A DNA stretch of 64,000 bases. Source: Ardenticatena maritima (GTDB lineage Bacteria > Chloroflexota > Anaerolineae > Ardenticatenales > Ardenticatenaceae). The stretch's first letter is position 1. Every line of letters begins with the position of its first letter. This document shows, in pieces, positions 43,934 through 52,920 of the stretch. The notes under the pieces were generated by a model. The model ran no database searches, was not told the DNA's origin, and saw only the letters and a program-made list of their open reading frames with translations. The DNA lies in assembly GCF_001306175.1 (NCBI RefSeq), contig NZ_LGKN01000004.1, forward strand, positions 186,001 to 250,000, written 5' to 3'. The position numbers and the translations under genes are program-made.

Positions 43934-45037
43934 TTATCGAATCATTTTGATGCGCTCGAAGGCGCGCTCAAACGCCCTGACAACCTTGGGGTCAAAACGT
44001 TTGCCGGCTTGCTCGCGAATGATGCGCAATGCTTCTTCAGGTGAACGCCCTTTTTGATATGGGCGATCACTCGTAATCGCGTCGTAAGTGTCCGCCACCA
44101 TAAAAATACGCGCCATCAGCGGGATTTCTTCACCCTTCAACCCTTCCGGATAACCGGTGCCATCCCAATTTTCGTGATGATACTTGACCACAGGGATTGC
44201 CGGCGCCAGAAACGGGATATGTTTCAAAATTTCCGCCCCCCATATGGTATGCTGGCGCATAATCTCCCACTCTTCCGGCGTCAACATACCTGGTTTATGT
44301 AAAATTCGGTCGGGAACACCAATTTTGCCAATATCATGCAACAGCGCACCACGCCACAAAACTTGCAACTCTTCGTCCGAAAGCCGCATTTCTTTCCCAA
44401 TTTCAAGCGCAATTTTTGCGACACGTATGGAATGCCCTTCCGTGGCTGTATCGCGCAAATCTAACGCGGAAGAGAGCGCCATCAAGGTGACGTCGTAACT
44501 CTGTTTGATTTCTTCCTGTGCGCGCTGCAATTCTTCGTTTTTGCGCACCAGATACTCAATCATATTCTGGTCGGTTTGTCGCAAGCGGCGCGACAATTCC
44601 CGCATCACGGCGAGCATCACAGCGGGGTGTTGCATCACAACAGACTCAAACCCCTCGCGCGAGATTTCAATTGCCCGCACGGCGGTTTCAGCCCGCACCG
44701 AAGCCGAGCGCGGCGCATCTTGAATCAATGCCATTTCACCAAAGAAGGCGCCCGGTCCGTGATAGCCGATTTCAATTTCGCCGTCTTCAATACGCTTGAG
44801 GACAACAACGCTCCCCGATTCAATAATGTAAAAATCATGACCGAGCGCCCCCTCTTCGAGAATGAGTTCGCCGGGGGCGTAGTGGCGCAAACGCGCCTGC
44901 TGCGCCAACGCCCCCCGTTGTTCTTCATTCAACGGCGCCAGAAAAGGCACGTGGCGAAAAATCTCAGGTGCAATATCCTTTCCCTGAAATTCCCGCGAAT
45001 GAGTTTCGGCTTCTTTGCGACTATTATCTTGGTCCAT
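43934..45037 (-). CDS. cNMP-binding / HD-GYP phosphodiesterase
   Basis: A 367-residue protein. Residues about 28-145 are a cyclic-nucleotide-binding fold (GELILEEGALGHDFYIIESG, FFGEMALIQDAPRSASV). A coiled-coil linker (EYLVRKNEELQRAQEEIKQ) leads to an HD-GYP domain from about 180, with HSIRVAKIAL, HDIGKIGVPD, HHENWDGTGYP and ADTYDAITSDRPY, all the metal and GYP residues. HD-GYP proteins degrade cyclic di-GMP or related dinucleotides. The N-terminal domain lets another signal, perhaps cAMP, gate this. AAAGGCGG is upstream, and purH ends 39 bases before it. Confidence 0.92.
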   Translation of the reverse strand: MDQDNSRKEAETHSREFQGKDIAPEIFRHVPFLAPLNEEQRGALAQQARLRHYAPGELILEEGALGHDFYIIESGSVVVLKRIEDGEIEIGYHGPGAFFGEMALIQDAPRSASVRAETAVRAIEISREGFESVVMQHPAVMLAVMRELSRRLRQTDQNMIEYLVRKNEELQRAQEEIKQSYDVTLMALSSALDLRDTATEGHSIRVAKIALEIGKEMRLSDEELQVLWRGALLHDIGKIGVPDRILHKPGMLTPEEWEIMRQHTIWGAEILKHIPFLAPAIPVVKYHHENWDGTGYPEGLKGEEIPLMARIFMVADTYDAITSDRPYQKGRSPEEALRIIREQAGKRFDPKVVRAFERAFERIKMIR

Positions 45038-45076
45038 ACAACCGCCTTTATGCGACTCAATAAAACGTTCCGAGCA

Positions 45077-46618
45077 TCAATGTCGGAAGTGGCGAACCCC
45101 AGTGAAGACCATTGCCATGCCATATTGGTTCGCCGCTGCGATCACCTCGGCATCACGTCGTGAGCCGCCGGGTTGAATCACAGCCGTCACGCCGGCTTGT
45201 GCGGCAACTTCCACACCATCCGGGAAGGGGAAGAAGGCATCCGACGCCATGACAGCCCCCGACGCCTGTTCACCCGCTTTTTGCACCGCAAGCCGCACAG
45301 CATCCACACGGCTCGGTTGCCCCGTGCCGATGCCCACGGTGGCAAACCCGCCATCCACAGCGCGCGCCAGCACAATGGCGTTGCTCTTCACCGCCAAGCA
45401 CGCCCGCCAGGCAAATTCAAGCGTTGCCCGTTCTTCGGCGGTCGGTTCGCGTGTGGTGACGCACTGCATGGCAATCGGCGTTTCCACCGCGTCAGGTGTT
45501 TGACGAATAAAACCGCCCGGAATGCTGCGCGTTTCAACATAGGGTGTACGCAGCGGGGGCACCACCAGCACACGGCGGTTCTTCTTCGCCGCCAAATGTT
45601 CACGCGCTTCGGGCGTCACCTCAGGCGCAAGCAAGACTTCGATGAAGAGGTCATCCATTGCTTCGGCTAACGCCTTGTCCACCGGGCGGTTGACGGCAAC
45701 GATCCCGCCAAACGCACTCACCGGGTCGGATGCCAACGCATGGCGATACGCCTGCACCAAATCGGGATGGGTGGCAATGCCACACGGCGATGCATGCTTG
45801 ACGATGACGACCGCCGGCGTCTCAAATTGCTGGACGGCGAGCCACGCCCCTTCGGCATCCAGCCAGTTGGTATAACTCATGCCCTTGCCTTGCAATTGTT
45901 CGGCATGCGCCAACCCGCCGGCATTCGGCACGCGATACAGCGCCCCCTGCTGGTGCGGGTTTTCGCCATAGCGCAGGTCGCCCGCTTTGCGCACGCCAAG
46001 CGGCAACACGTCGGGGAAGGGTGTTGCGTCCGTGCCGAGACGGCGCGCCAGCCAGTCGCTAATCATGGCGTCGTAGAGAGCAGTTTGGCGGAAGGCTTTG
46101 ACGGCGAAGGCTGCCCGCACGTCTTCGGGTACCTGGCGATGTTCCCGCAGGGCGGCAATGAGCGTCGGGTAGTCGTCGGGGTCGCTGACTACGGTCACGT
46201 AGCGGTAGTTTTTGGCGGCGGCGCGCAACAAGGTGACGCCGCCAATGTCAATTTGTTCGATAGCGTCTTCGAGGGTGACATCATCACGCGCAACCGTGGC
46301 TTCAAAAGGATACAGATTGACCACAACGAGGTCAATCCCCGCAATCGCGTGGCGATGCATGTCCTCAACGTCTTCGGGGCGGTCGCGACGCGCCAACAAG
46401 CCGCCGTGAATCATGGGGTGCAAGGTTTTGACACGCCCGCCCAAAATCTCAGGCATACCCGTCACCGCTTCGATGGGGGTCACGGGGATGCCGTTTTCTT
46501 GCAACAGGCGCGCCGTTCCCCCTGTGCTAATCAGTTCAATGCCCAACTCACGCAGGGCGGTTGCCAATTCCACCAGTCCACGTTTATCGGAAACACTGAG
46601 TAATGCTCGCTGAATCAT
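45077..46618 (-). CDS. purH: Bifunctional AICAR formyltransferase / IMP cyclohydrolase
   Basis: A 513-residue enzyme for the last two steps of IMP synthesis. The N-terminal cyclohydrolase half has RALLSVSDKRGL, ISTGGTARLL and GGRVKTLHPMIHGG. The C-terminal formyltransferase half has LRYGENPHQ near residue 218, HASPCGIA, SDPVSAFGGIVAVN, and the end IQPGGSRRDAEVI. ATG 46618 starts 8 bases after hisE, so it is co-transcribed with the his genes; AICAR released by HisF/HisH is its substrate, which fits the placement. Confidence 0.96.
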   Translation of the reverse strand: MIQRALLSVSDKRGLVELATALRELGIELISTGGTARLLQENGIPVTPIEAVTGMPEILGGRVKTLHPMIHGGLLARRDRPEDVEDMHRHAIAGIDLVVVNLYPFEATVARDDVTLEDAIEQIDIGGVTLLRAAAKNYRYVTVVSDPDDYPTLIAALREHRQVPEDVRAAFAVKAFRQTALYDAMISDWLARRLGTDATPFPDVLPLGVRKAGDLRYGENPHQQGALYRVPNAGGLAHAEQLQGKGMSYTNWLDAEGAWLAVQQFETPAVVIVKHASPCGIATHPDLVQAYRHALASDPVSAFGGIVAVNRPVDKALAEAMDDLFIEVLLAPEVTPEAREHLAAKKNRRVLVVPPLRTPYVETRSIPGGFIRQTPDAVETPIAMQCVTTREPTAEERATLEFAWRACLAVKSNAIVLARAVDGGFATVGIGTGQPSRVDAVRLAVQKAGEQASGAVMASDAFFPFPDGVEVAAQAGVTAVIQPGGSRRDAEVIAAANQYGMAMVFTGVRHFRH

Positions 46619-46626
46619 GTTGCGCC

Positions 46627-46926
46627 TCAATGGGGTCGGTTGCCAAATCTTCGCTGCAATTCGTTCTCGACATCCCGCCAGGGAATGTCGTGATACGCTA
46701 ACATCACAAGTAAATGGTAGAGAAAGTCGGCGGTTTCGTAGATGATTTCGTCGGGGTTCGCGTTTTTGCTGGCGATGATGATTTCACCGGCTTCTTCACC
46801 AATTTTTTTGAGGATACGATCAAGTCCGCCGTCAAACAGCGTTGTGGTGTACGATCCCTCAGGGCGTTCGGCTTTGCGCTGCCGAATGACGGCTTCAAGT
46901 TGGGTCAACACGGTTTGCTCGTTCAC
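46627..46926 (-). CDS. hisE: Phosphoribosyl-ATP pyrophosphatase
   Basis: A 99-residue all-alpha enzyme for the second step of histidine synthesis. RILKKIGEEAGEIIIASKN near residues 36-54 is the metal-binding EExxE pattern, and ETADFLYHLLVML near 62 is its partner. The start is a GTG at 46926 preceded by AGGAGAT, which beats the longer frame whose extra 17 residues are basic and non-conserved. It is separate from hisI here, unlike the fused HisIE. Confidence 0.92.
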   Translation of the reverse strand: MNEQTVLTQLEAVIRQRKAERPEGSYTTTLFDGGLDRILKKIGEEAGEIIIASKNANPDEIIYETADFLYHLLVMLAYHDIPWRDVENELQRRFGNRPH

Positions 46927-46992
46927 AGAATATCTCCTGCTGTGGCTCGCGTTTTTCACTTTACGGCTCTTTTGCATTCTGTCAACGGCGCT

Positions 46993-47334
46993 TCATGCGT
47001 CCGCCAGTGTGCGAAAAAAACAAGACTGCGCGCCTGTGTGGCACGCAGGACCCGCCGCATGGACGCGATAGAGCAGGGTATCGGCGTCGCAATCAACGCG
47101 AATTTCGACGACGTGCAGCACATTGCCGCTTGTCGCCCCCTTCTGCCAGAGTTCGCGGCGGCTACGACTCCAAAAATGCGCCATGCCGGTGGCTTGGGTG
47201 CGCTGAACCGCTTCACGGTTCGCCCACGCGACCATGAGCACGTCGCCGGTGTGGGCGTCTTGCACAACAACGGGCAACAAGCCGCGTTCGTCCCATTTCA
47301 GGTCTTGCAGTGCCACGCTCGCGGTCGAAGGCAT
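46993..47334 (-). CDS. hisI: Phosphoribosyl-AMP cyclohydrolase
   Basis: A 113-residue enzyme for the third histidine step. Conserved parts are [42 protein letters not shown] in part as [23 protein letters not shown] and [11 protein letters not shown], with the zinc cysteines. It stands between the alkyltransferase-like gene and hisE. Confidence 0.95.
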   Translation of the reverse strand: MPSTASVALQDLKWDERGLLPVVVQDAHTGDVLMVAWANREAVQRTQATGMAHFWSRSRRELWQKGATSGNVLHVVEIRVDCDADTLLYRVHAAGPACHTGAQSCFFRTLADA

Positions 47335-47423
47335 AAGCGCTCAATGCTCCTTCATTCGTTATGTGGGGAAGTGTGCCACGTATCTAAACGAAAACGCCTC
47401 TTGTTTTTCAACGACGCTTCTCA

Positions 47424-47762
47424 TCACCAGAACAACGATGGGTCTGGCTCCCACCCAAACCGCTCCCAATCCACGTACCCGCGTTCGTCGAATTGCACGC
47501 CCTCGGCTTCCAGGCGGCGACGCTGTTCTTCGGCGCCATGGTCGGCGCGGGTGTTGCTGATACGCCCCTGTGCGTTGATGACGCGCCACCAGGGCACGCG
47601 CTCCACTTCATCTTCGGGGAGCGCGGCGAGCGCCCACCCCACTGTGCGCGCCCCCCGTGTATGCCCAAATACAAGGCGGCTGATCAGCCCGTAAGACGCC
47701 ACACGCCCGTAGGGAATGCGGCACACCATGGCGTAAATTCGATCGAACACCGGCGATGTCAT
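47424..47762 (-). CDS. Alkyltransferase-like (ATL) DNA-binding protein
   Basis: A 112-residue protein with the MGMT C-terminal fold: [16 protein letters not shown] is the DNA-binding helix with the arginine finger, and [10 protein letters not shown] follows. In place of the PCHR active-site motif it has PWWRV, so the alkyl-accepting Cys is Trp, as in ATL proteins that flag O6-alkylguanine for nucleotide excision repair. The start overlaps the hisF stop (ATGA), so this DNA-repair gene is translated with the his operon. Confidence 0.9.
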   Translation of the reverse strand: MTSPVFDRIYAMVCRIPYGRVASYGLISRLVFGHTRGARTVGWALAALPEDEVERVPWWRVINAQGRISNTRADHGAEEQRRRLEAEGVQFDERGYVDWERFGWEPDPSLFW

Positions 47763-48517
47763 GGACGTACCACCACACCCCGCTCACGCAAATAGGCTTT
47801 GACGTCGCCAATGCTCAGCGTGCGATAGTGGAATAACGACGCCGCCAACGCCGCGTCAGCGCCGCCAACAGTCAACGCTTCGTAAAAGTGTTCGGGCGCA
47901 CCTGCGCCGCCACTCGCAATCACGGGAATGTTCACGGCGTCGGCAACGGCGCGGGTGAGGGGAATATCGTAGCCGGCTTGTGTGCCGTCGGCGTCCATGC
48001 TGGTGAGCAAAATTTCCCCCGCGCCCAATCGTTCGACTTCCTGCGCCCATTCAACAGCGTTCAAACCAGTGGGAATGCGCCCACCACTGATGACCACTTC
48101 CCACCACCCCTCAGGGCGTTTGCGGGCGTCAATCGCGACGACGATGCACTGACTGCCAAAGCGTTCCGCACCACGCGCAATGAGGTCTGGTTGGCGCACT
48201 GCGGCGCTGTTGATGGCGATTTTTTCAGCGCCCGCCGCCAAAATTTCGCGCATATCTTCAACGGTGCGAATGCCCCCGCCCACAGTGAACGGGATGAAGA
48301 TGTTTTCAGCGACACGGCGCACCACATCGCGCATGATGGCGCGCCCTTCGTGAGTCGCGGAAATATCCAGGAAGACGAGTTCGTCGGCGCGCTCGCGGTC
48401 GTACACGATGGCTTGCTCGACCGGGTCGCCGGCGTCCCGCAAATTGACGAAATTGACGCCCTTGACGACACGCCCGTCCTTCACGTCCAAACAGGGGATG
48501 ATGCGCTTGGCAAGCAT
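47759..48517 (-). CDS. hisF: Imidazole glycerol phosphate synthase, cyclase subunit
   Basis: A 252-residue TIM-barrel. It starts [20 protein letters not shown], with the catalytic D11 typical of HisF, and [16 protein letters not shown] holds the second catalytic Asp near residue 130. With HisH it converts PRFAR and ammonia into imidazole glycerol phosphate and AICAR. It follows hisA by 2 bases. Confidence 0.96.
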   Translation of the reverse strand: MLAKRIIPCLDVKDGRVVKGVNFVNLRDAGDPVEQAIVYDRERADELVFLDISATHEGRAIMRDVVRRVAENIFIPFTVGGGIRTVEDMREILAAGAEKIAINSAAVRQPDLIARGAERFGSQCIVVAIDARKRPEGWWEVVISGGRIPTGLNAVEWAQEVERLGAGEILLTSMDADGTQAGYDIPLTRAVADAVNIPVIASGGAGAPEHFYEALTVGGADAALAASLFHYRTLSIGDVKAYLRERGVVVRP

Positions 48518-48519
48518 GT

Positions 48520-49287
48520 TTAGCCCTCACCGTTCGGTTCTGCGGCATGTTCGCCGGGTGCGGCGCGCACCAGGTCCAGCGCCTCGCGCAAAGAGAACGC
48601 CCCCTCGTAGAGGGCTTTGCCGACGATGACGCCTTCCACGCCATAGGGTTCAATCCAGCGAATCTGGCGGATGTGGTCGAGTGAACCAATGCCGCCGCTG
48701 GCAATCACGCGCAGTTTGGTGAGATGCGCCAATTCGCCGGTGCGGGCGACATTGGGACCTTGCAACGTCCCATCGCGCGTGATGTCGGTGTAGATGATGC
48801 GCTCGACGCCCCGCTGCTTCATGCTCATCGCCAGCGCGATGATGTCCAGCCCGGTCTCTTGTTGCCAGCCATGCGTGGCAACCACGCGGTCGCGCGCGTC
48901 AATACCGACCACAATCCGCTCCGCGCCAAACGCTTCGACAGCGCGGCTCACCACATCCGGATTGGTGACGGCGACCGTGCCGAGAATCACACGCGCCACG
49001 CCCCAATCCAGCGCTTCGGCGATATCCTCGAATGTGCGCAACCCACCGCCCAACTGCACGGGCACATCCACCGTGCGCACAATCGCCTTGACGGCGTCCA
49101 CCGTTGCGGTGGCTTCGCCAAATGCGCCATCAAGATTGACCACGTGCAACCACTCGGCGCCCTCGCGCGCCCAACGCTGCGCCATCTCCACCGGATTGTC
49201 GCCGTAGACGGTTTCCGCGTTGGGGTCGCCTTTGAGCAAGCGCACGCAACGCCCATGCCGAATATCAATGGCCGGAAAAATGTGCAT
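48520..49287 (-). CDS. hisA: ProFAR isomerase
   Basis: A 255-residue TIM-barrel for the fourth histidine step. The start [21 protein letters not shown] carries the conserved first Asp, and [14 protein letters not shown] near residue 165 the second; GGIGSLDHI binds phosphate. ATG 49287 is chosen; the frame runs 20 residues further without conservation. The C-terminus is extended by about 10 polar residues. Confidence 0.95.
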   Translation of the reverse strand: MHIFPAIDIRHGRCVRLLKGDPNAETVYGDNPVEMAQRWAREGAEWLHVVNLDGAFGEATATVDAVKAIVRTVDVPVQLGGGLRTFEDIAEALDWGVARVILGTVAVTNPDVVSRAVEAFGAERIVVGIDARDRVVATHGWQQETGLDIIALAMSMKQRGVERIIYTDITRDGTLQGPNVARTGELAHLTKLRVIASGGIGSLDHIRQIRWIEPYGVEGVIVGKALYEGAFSLREALDLVRAAPGEHAAEPNGEG

Positions 49288-49327
49288 GGTTCTACTCCGT
49301 GAGATACGTTCTGCCAACAAAATCAGC

Positions 49328-49948
49328 CTATTCCCCAAATGTTGCAAAATTGCGCAACAACGCCAAGCCGAGTTCCTGGCTTTTTTCTGGGTGAAACTGA
49401 ATACCCATCACATGGTCGCGGGCGCAAATGCACGCAAATTCGATTTCGTAGTCGCTGGTTGCCAACACCACCTCAGGGTCGGCGGGGTCAACATAGAACG
49501 AGTGTACAAAGTAGCCAAATTGCCCCGGCGCGATGCCCTGCACCAGTGGGTGCTCGCGCTGGATACGGACTTCGTTCCAGCCAATGTGCGGAATTTTGAG
49601 GCTGATGTCGAATTTGCGGACACGCCCCGGCAACAAGTGCAAGCCTTCGTGGCGTCCCAGTTCTTCGCTTTCGTCGAACAGGAGTTGCAAGCCCAGGCAA
49701 ATCCCCAGAAGCGGCACTCCCTCGGCGACACGTTCCCGGATGGCTTCATCAAGATGCGTGGCGCGCAGGCGTTCCATTGCTTTGCCAAATGCGCCCACGC
49801 CGGGCAAAACCAGTTTACGCGCCTGGCGCACCACATCGGGGTCGCCGGTGATGTGCGCCTCGGCGCCCACATACTCGAACGCACGTTGCACTGTGCGCAG
49901 GTTGCCCGCGCCGTAATCCACAATGGTGATGGGGGTCATGTGCTGCAT
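49328..49948 (-). CDS. hisH: Imidazole glycerol phosphate synthase, glutaminase subunit
   Basis: A 206-residue class I glutamine amidotransferase. The nucleophile Cys is in GICLGLQLLF near residue 84 and the His-Glu pair is in FHPEKS near 190. The N-terminal IVDYGAGNLRTV and PGVGAFGKAM are typical. GGAG lies 6 bases before ATG 49948, and hisB ends 3 bases upstream. Confidence 0.95.
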   Translation of the reverse strand: MQHMTPITIVDYGAGNLRTVQRAFEYVGAEAHITGDPDVVRQARKLVLPGVGAFGKAMERLRATHLDEAIRERVAEGVPLLGICLGLQLLFDESEELGRHEGLHLLPGRVRKFDISLKIPHIGWNEVRIQREHPLVQGIAPGQFGYFVHSFYVDPADPEVVLATSDYEIEFACICARDHVMGIQFHPEKSQELGLALLRNFATFGE

Positions 49949-49951
49949 GGC

Positions 49952-50551
49952 TCACTCCAACATGCCTTTGGTGCTTGGAACGTCGTCGCCACGCCGCGGG
50001 TCAAGCGCGACCGCCATGCGCAAGGCTTGCCCCAGGGCTTTGAAGATGCCTTCGATGATGTGATGGGTGTTCTGCCCGGCAAGCACCTGCACATGCAAGG
50101 TCATGGCGGCGTTGTGCGCCAGCGCCCGCAGAAATTCGGGCACCAACTCGGTATCGAACGTGCCGACTTTTTGGGCGGGAAAAGCGCCCTGAAAGACCAG
50201 CAAACCCCGCCCGCTAAAATCGAGCGCCACAAGCGCCAGGGCTTCGTCCATGGGCACAATCGCATGCCCGTAGCGGCGAATGCCGCGTTTGTCGCCCAGG
50301 GCTTCGTAGAGCGCTTTGCCCAGTACGATACCTACATCTTCGACCGTGTGGTGGTCGTCAATTTCGTAATCACCTTTCGCCTGGATGGAGAGGTCGAACA
50401 AGCCATGTTTGCGCACATGGTCGAGCATGTGATCGAAAAATGGAACGCCGGTCGCAATTCGACCGGCGCCAACGCCATCCAGGTTAAGTTCCAGGGTAAT
50501 GGTGGTTTCATTCGTGCGGCGTTGCAAGCGGGCCACACGCGGTGTCGCCAT
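49952..50551 (-). CDS. hisB: Imidazoleglycerol-phosphate dehydratase
   Basis: A 199-residue monofunctional HisB. The manganese-binding repeats appear as DHMLDHVRKHG and DDHHTVEDVG in the first half, and the second half has SGRG and GQNTHHIIEGIFKALGQALR. It removes water to form imidazole acetol phosphate. It is the first of the his genes here (hisG, hisD and hisC are not in the window). Confidence 0.95.
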   Translation of the reverse strand: MATPRVARLQRRTNETTITLELNLDGVGAGRIATGVPFFDHMLDHVRKHGLFDLSIQAKGDYEIDDHHTVEDVGIVLGKALYEALGDKRGIRRYGHAIVPMDEALALVALDFSGRGLLVFQGAFPAQKVGTFDTELVPEFLRALAHNAAMTLHVQVLAGQNTHHIIEGIFKALGQALRMAVALDPRRGDDVPSTKGMLE

Positions 50552-50553
50552 GA

Positions 50554-51885
50554 TTACGCTCCTTCTCCCGCCAGGGCTTTGGCTTCCTGAATGATGGTTT
50601 CAATCTGTTGCAGCACGCGCGGTGTGACGCCTTGTTGCTCGGCGTCATGGAACAAGGTTTCCAGCAGATTGATGAGATGGTCGGGCGGGTAGGTTTGGAA
50701 GGCATTGCGCAAGAGCGCCGCCCGTTCTTCCGCCGATGGCGTGCGCAACAACTGGTTGATGAGCTGCATTTCGGGCGGCAAGCGCGATTCCGCCAGGCTC
50801 ACGACTTTTTGATAGATGCGCTCCATGAGCGCCGCCACGTCTTCACGCTTCTGCTCTTTGGCGGCTTGCAAGTTTGCCGAGAGCAAGACCAGGAAGGCTT
50901 CATCCAGGTCCTGGAAACGTTCTTCGACCGCCTTGTCGATGTCTTCCGCCTGCAAGATTTCTTCCAGCTGGCGGGCGGCGCGTTCGACCGCTTGTTTGGC
51001 TTCGGCGTCCATTTCGTCGGTGAGTTTGACAAGCGCATCGCGCAAGGTGAGCAGTTCGGCGCGCTCTTCTTCGCTGGTCGCGCTCTCGATTTTTTCGGTC
51101 AGGTGCAGGAAGAAGCCGTAATCGAGAATGGGGCGATTGGCGGCGACCAGCGCCTGCAAGCGCCCAGGGTCGGCTTCGCGCAGCATGGCGAGCACATCGT
51201 CATACATGGCTTCGTAGCCGAGTTTGGGCACATCGGCGGGCGAGAGGTTGAGCCGCTCGATGAGCGTTTCACGCAAGCCGTGCAGCGCCTGCACCATCTC
51301 TTCTTCGTGGTCTTCCTGCTCCACCGTCGTCTGAATCATGTTCGACAGCATGAGCATGAAGGTGTAATCAATCTTCTCCTTGTTGGCGTCAATCAGCTGG
51401 TGCAAGGCTTCCTCATCGCCGGCGCGCGCCTTGTCAATCATTTCAAGCAAAAGTTGCAGCAATTGGGTTTGGCGCTCCAATTCCTTGCGGTCAACCCCAT
51501 CGGCTTCCAAAATGGCATGAATGAGGCTCTGGATGGTCATCATGCGCTTGGGGTTGAGCAAGTAGGCTTTCTGCTGGTCGGCGGGCAGGCTGTTCATCAC
51601 CTTGCGCGTCAGGTCGCCGATGATTTTTTCTTCCTCAGGCATGGGAAGGTTGAGTTCGGCGGGCAGGTAGATGAGCAACAATTCTTTTTGCGGGTCGTGA
51701 TAGGCGAACGGTATGGCGAGCATGCCCTGCATGCCGCAGTGCGGGCAGGTGACGGTATTCACTTGCCCTTCCAAAAAGGCTTCTTTCAGCGCGGGGTTTT
51801 GCCCCACGTCAATCACATCGTAGACCGTTGCCGCAAACGGCTGGCGGCATTGCGGGCAGGTAATCGTCGTATGTTGTGCAGACAT
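50554..51885 (-). CDS. CpXC-domain protein
   Basis: A 443-residue protein. The N-terminus has two CPxC zinc pairs, CPQC near residues 10-13 and CPHC near 47-50, within a CpXC domain. The rest is almost entirely charged helices, including EEERAELLTLRDALVKL and AKQAVERAARQLEEIL, likely helical repeats or coiled coil. The family is common in some bacteria and its role is unknown. It ends 2 bases before hisB, so it may share the his transcript. Confidence 0.85.
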   Translation of the reverse strand: MSAQHTTITCPQCRQPFAATVYDVIDVGQNPALKEAFLEGQVNTVTCPHCGMQGMLAIPFAYHDPQKELLLIYLPAELNLPMPEEEKIIGDLTRKVMNSLPADQQKAYLLNPKRMMTIQSLIHAILEADGVDRKELERQTQLLQLLLEMIDKARAGDEEALHQLIDANKEKIDYTFMLMLSNMIQTTVEQEDHEEEMVQALHGLRETLIERLNLSPADVPKLGYEAMYDDVLAMLREADPGRLQALVAANRPILDYGFFLHLTEKIESATSEEERAELLTLRDALVKLTDEMDAEAKQAVERAARQLEEILQAEDIDKAVEERFQDLDEAFLVLLSANLQAAKEQKREDVAALMERIYQKVVSLAESRLPPEMQLINQLLRTPSAEERAALLRNAFQTYPPDHLINLLETLFHDAEQQGVTPRVLQQIETIIQEAKALAGEGA

Positions 51886-51976
51886 AGTTCCTCGTGTACT
51901 TCCCTCTGTTCAAAGTGGTTCGGCGGCGCATTATAAACGTTTGGCGTATTCTCACAAAGGCACACGCAGAGGCGTT

Positions 51977-52876
51977 TCAGGGGAGCCGCGGGCGTGTAAT
52001 GCGCATGATTTGCCGCGCGTTGGGCTTCAAGCGGGTGGGGCGGTGGTAGAGGCGCACGTAGATTTTGGTGATGAGCGCCCCCAGCAGGAAGAGTTGATGC
52101 GAGTAGTAGAGCCAGAGCAGAAGAACCACGAGCGAACCTGCCGCGCCATACACGGAAGCGGGGGCAACAGTGCGCAAGTACCAGGCAATGAGGTATTGGG
52201 CAAGGTAGAAGAGTGAACCGCCGACCAGAGCGCCCAAAAAGGCTTCGCGCCAGCGAATGATGATGTCGGGAAAGATGCGGTACATGATGGTGAAGGCGGC
52301 AATGATGAGCAGATAGGGCAAAAGCAAGCGCCAAAGCTGTGAGAGTGGTTGTTCCAGCGGCATGTCTTGCGCCAGCAAGATGAGAAGCGTTTCGAGCATG
52401 ATATTGACAACGAGAACAACCGCCAGCAAGAAGCCCATCCCCAGCACAAACACCAGCGCAAAGAGGCGTTGGGAGAAGTAATGCACAATGCCATTCGGCG
52501 GGCGCACTTCAATATCCCAAATCGTGTTGAGGACGGCTTTGGTTTGCATGAAGATGTTGGTTGCGGTCCAGGCAAGCAAGCCCACACCAACCACCAACAG
52601 CGTGCCGCTGGCTTGCCGTCGGGCGTTGGCGATGAGGGTTTCGATGAAGCGGGCGCTGTTTTCCCCCAGCAACAGTTGCAATTGCAGCAAGATGCGCCGC
52701 TCCACGAGGGCGGGGTCTATCAGCAAGCCGGCGACGACAATGACGAGGAAGAGCAAGGGCGCGAGCGAAAAGAGGGTGTAGAAGCTCAACGCCGCCGCCA
52801 AACGGGGCAGCCCGTAGCGTCCCCATTCGCGGTAGACCAGCAAGAGAAAGTGGTAGAGTTTGCGATGCTCGCGCAT
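51977..52876 (-). CDS. YihY/BrkB-family membrane protein
   Basis: A 299-residue integral membrane protein with about six helices (LAAALSFYTLFSLAPLLFLVIVVAG and FALVFVLGMGFLLAVVLVVNI in part). The YihY signature ALSFYTLFSLAPLL near residue 27 and the PDIIIRWREAFLGALVGG region near 208 are typical. The family was once named RNase BN by mistake; a transport or envelope role is inferred. The basic C-terminus (RPTRLKPNARQIMRITRPRL) is cytosolic. Confidence 0.9.
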   Translation of the reverse strand: MREHRKLYHFLLLVYREWGRYGLPRLAAALSFYTLFSLAPLLFLVIVVAGLLIDPALVERRILLQLQLLLGENSARFIETLIANARRQASGTLLVVGVGLLAWTATNIFMQTKAVLNTIWDIEVRPPNGIVHYFSQRLFALVFVLGMGFLLAVVLVVNIMLETLLILLAQDMPLEQPLSQLWRLLLPYLLIIAAFTIMYRIFPDIIIRWREAFLGALVGGSLFYLAQYLIAWYLRTVAPASVYGAAGSLVVLLLWLYYSHQLFLLGALITKIYVRLYHRPTRLKPNARQIMRITRPRLP

Positions 52877-52884
52877 AGGTCTCG

Positions 52885-52913
52885 AAAAAAGGGGGGCGCC
52901 TGCGACGCCCCCC
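52885..52913 (-). terminator. Intrinsic terminator after fabL
   Basis: GGGGGGCG (52891-52898) and CGCCCCCC (52906-52913) form an 8-bp stem that ends in TTTTTT on the minus strand, between fabL and the YihY gene. Confidence 0.88.
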
Positions 52914-52920
52914 CGATGGT

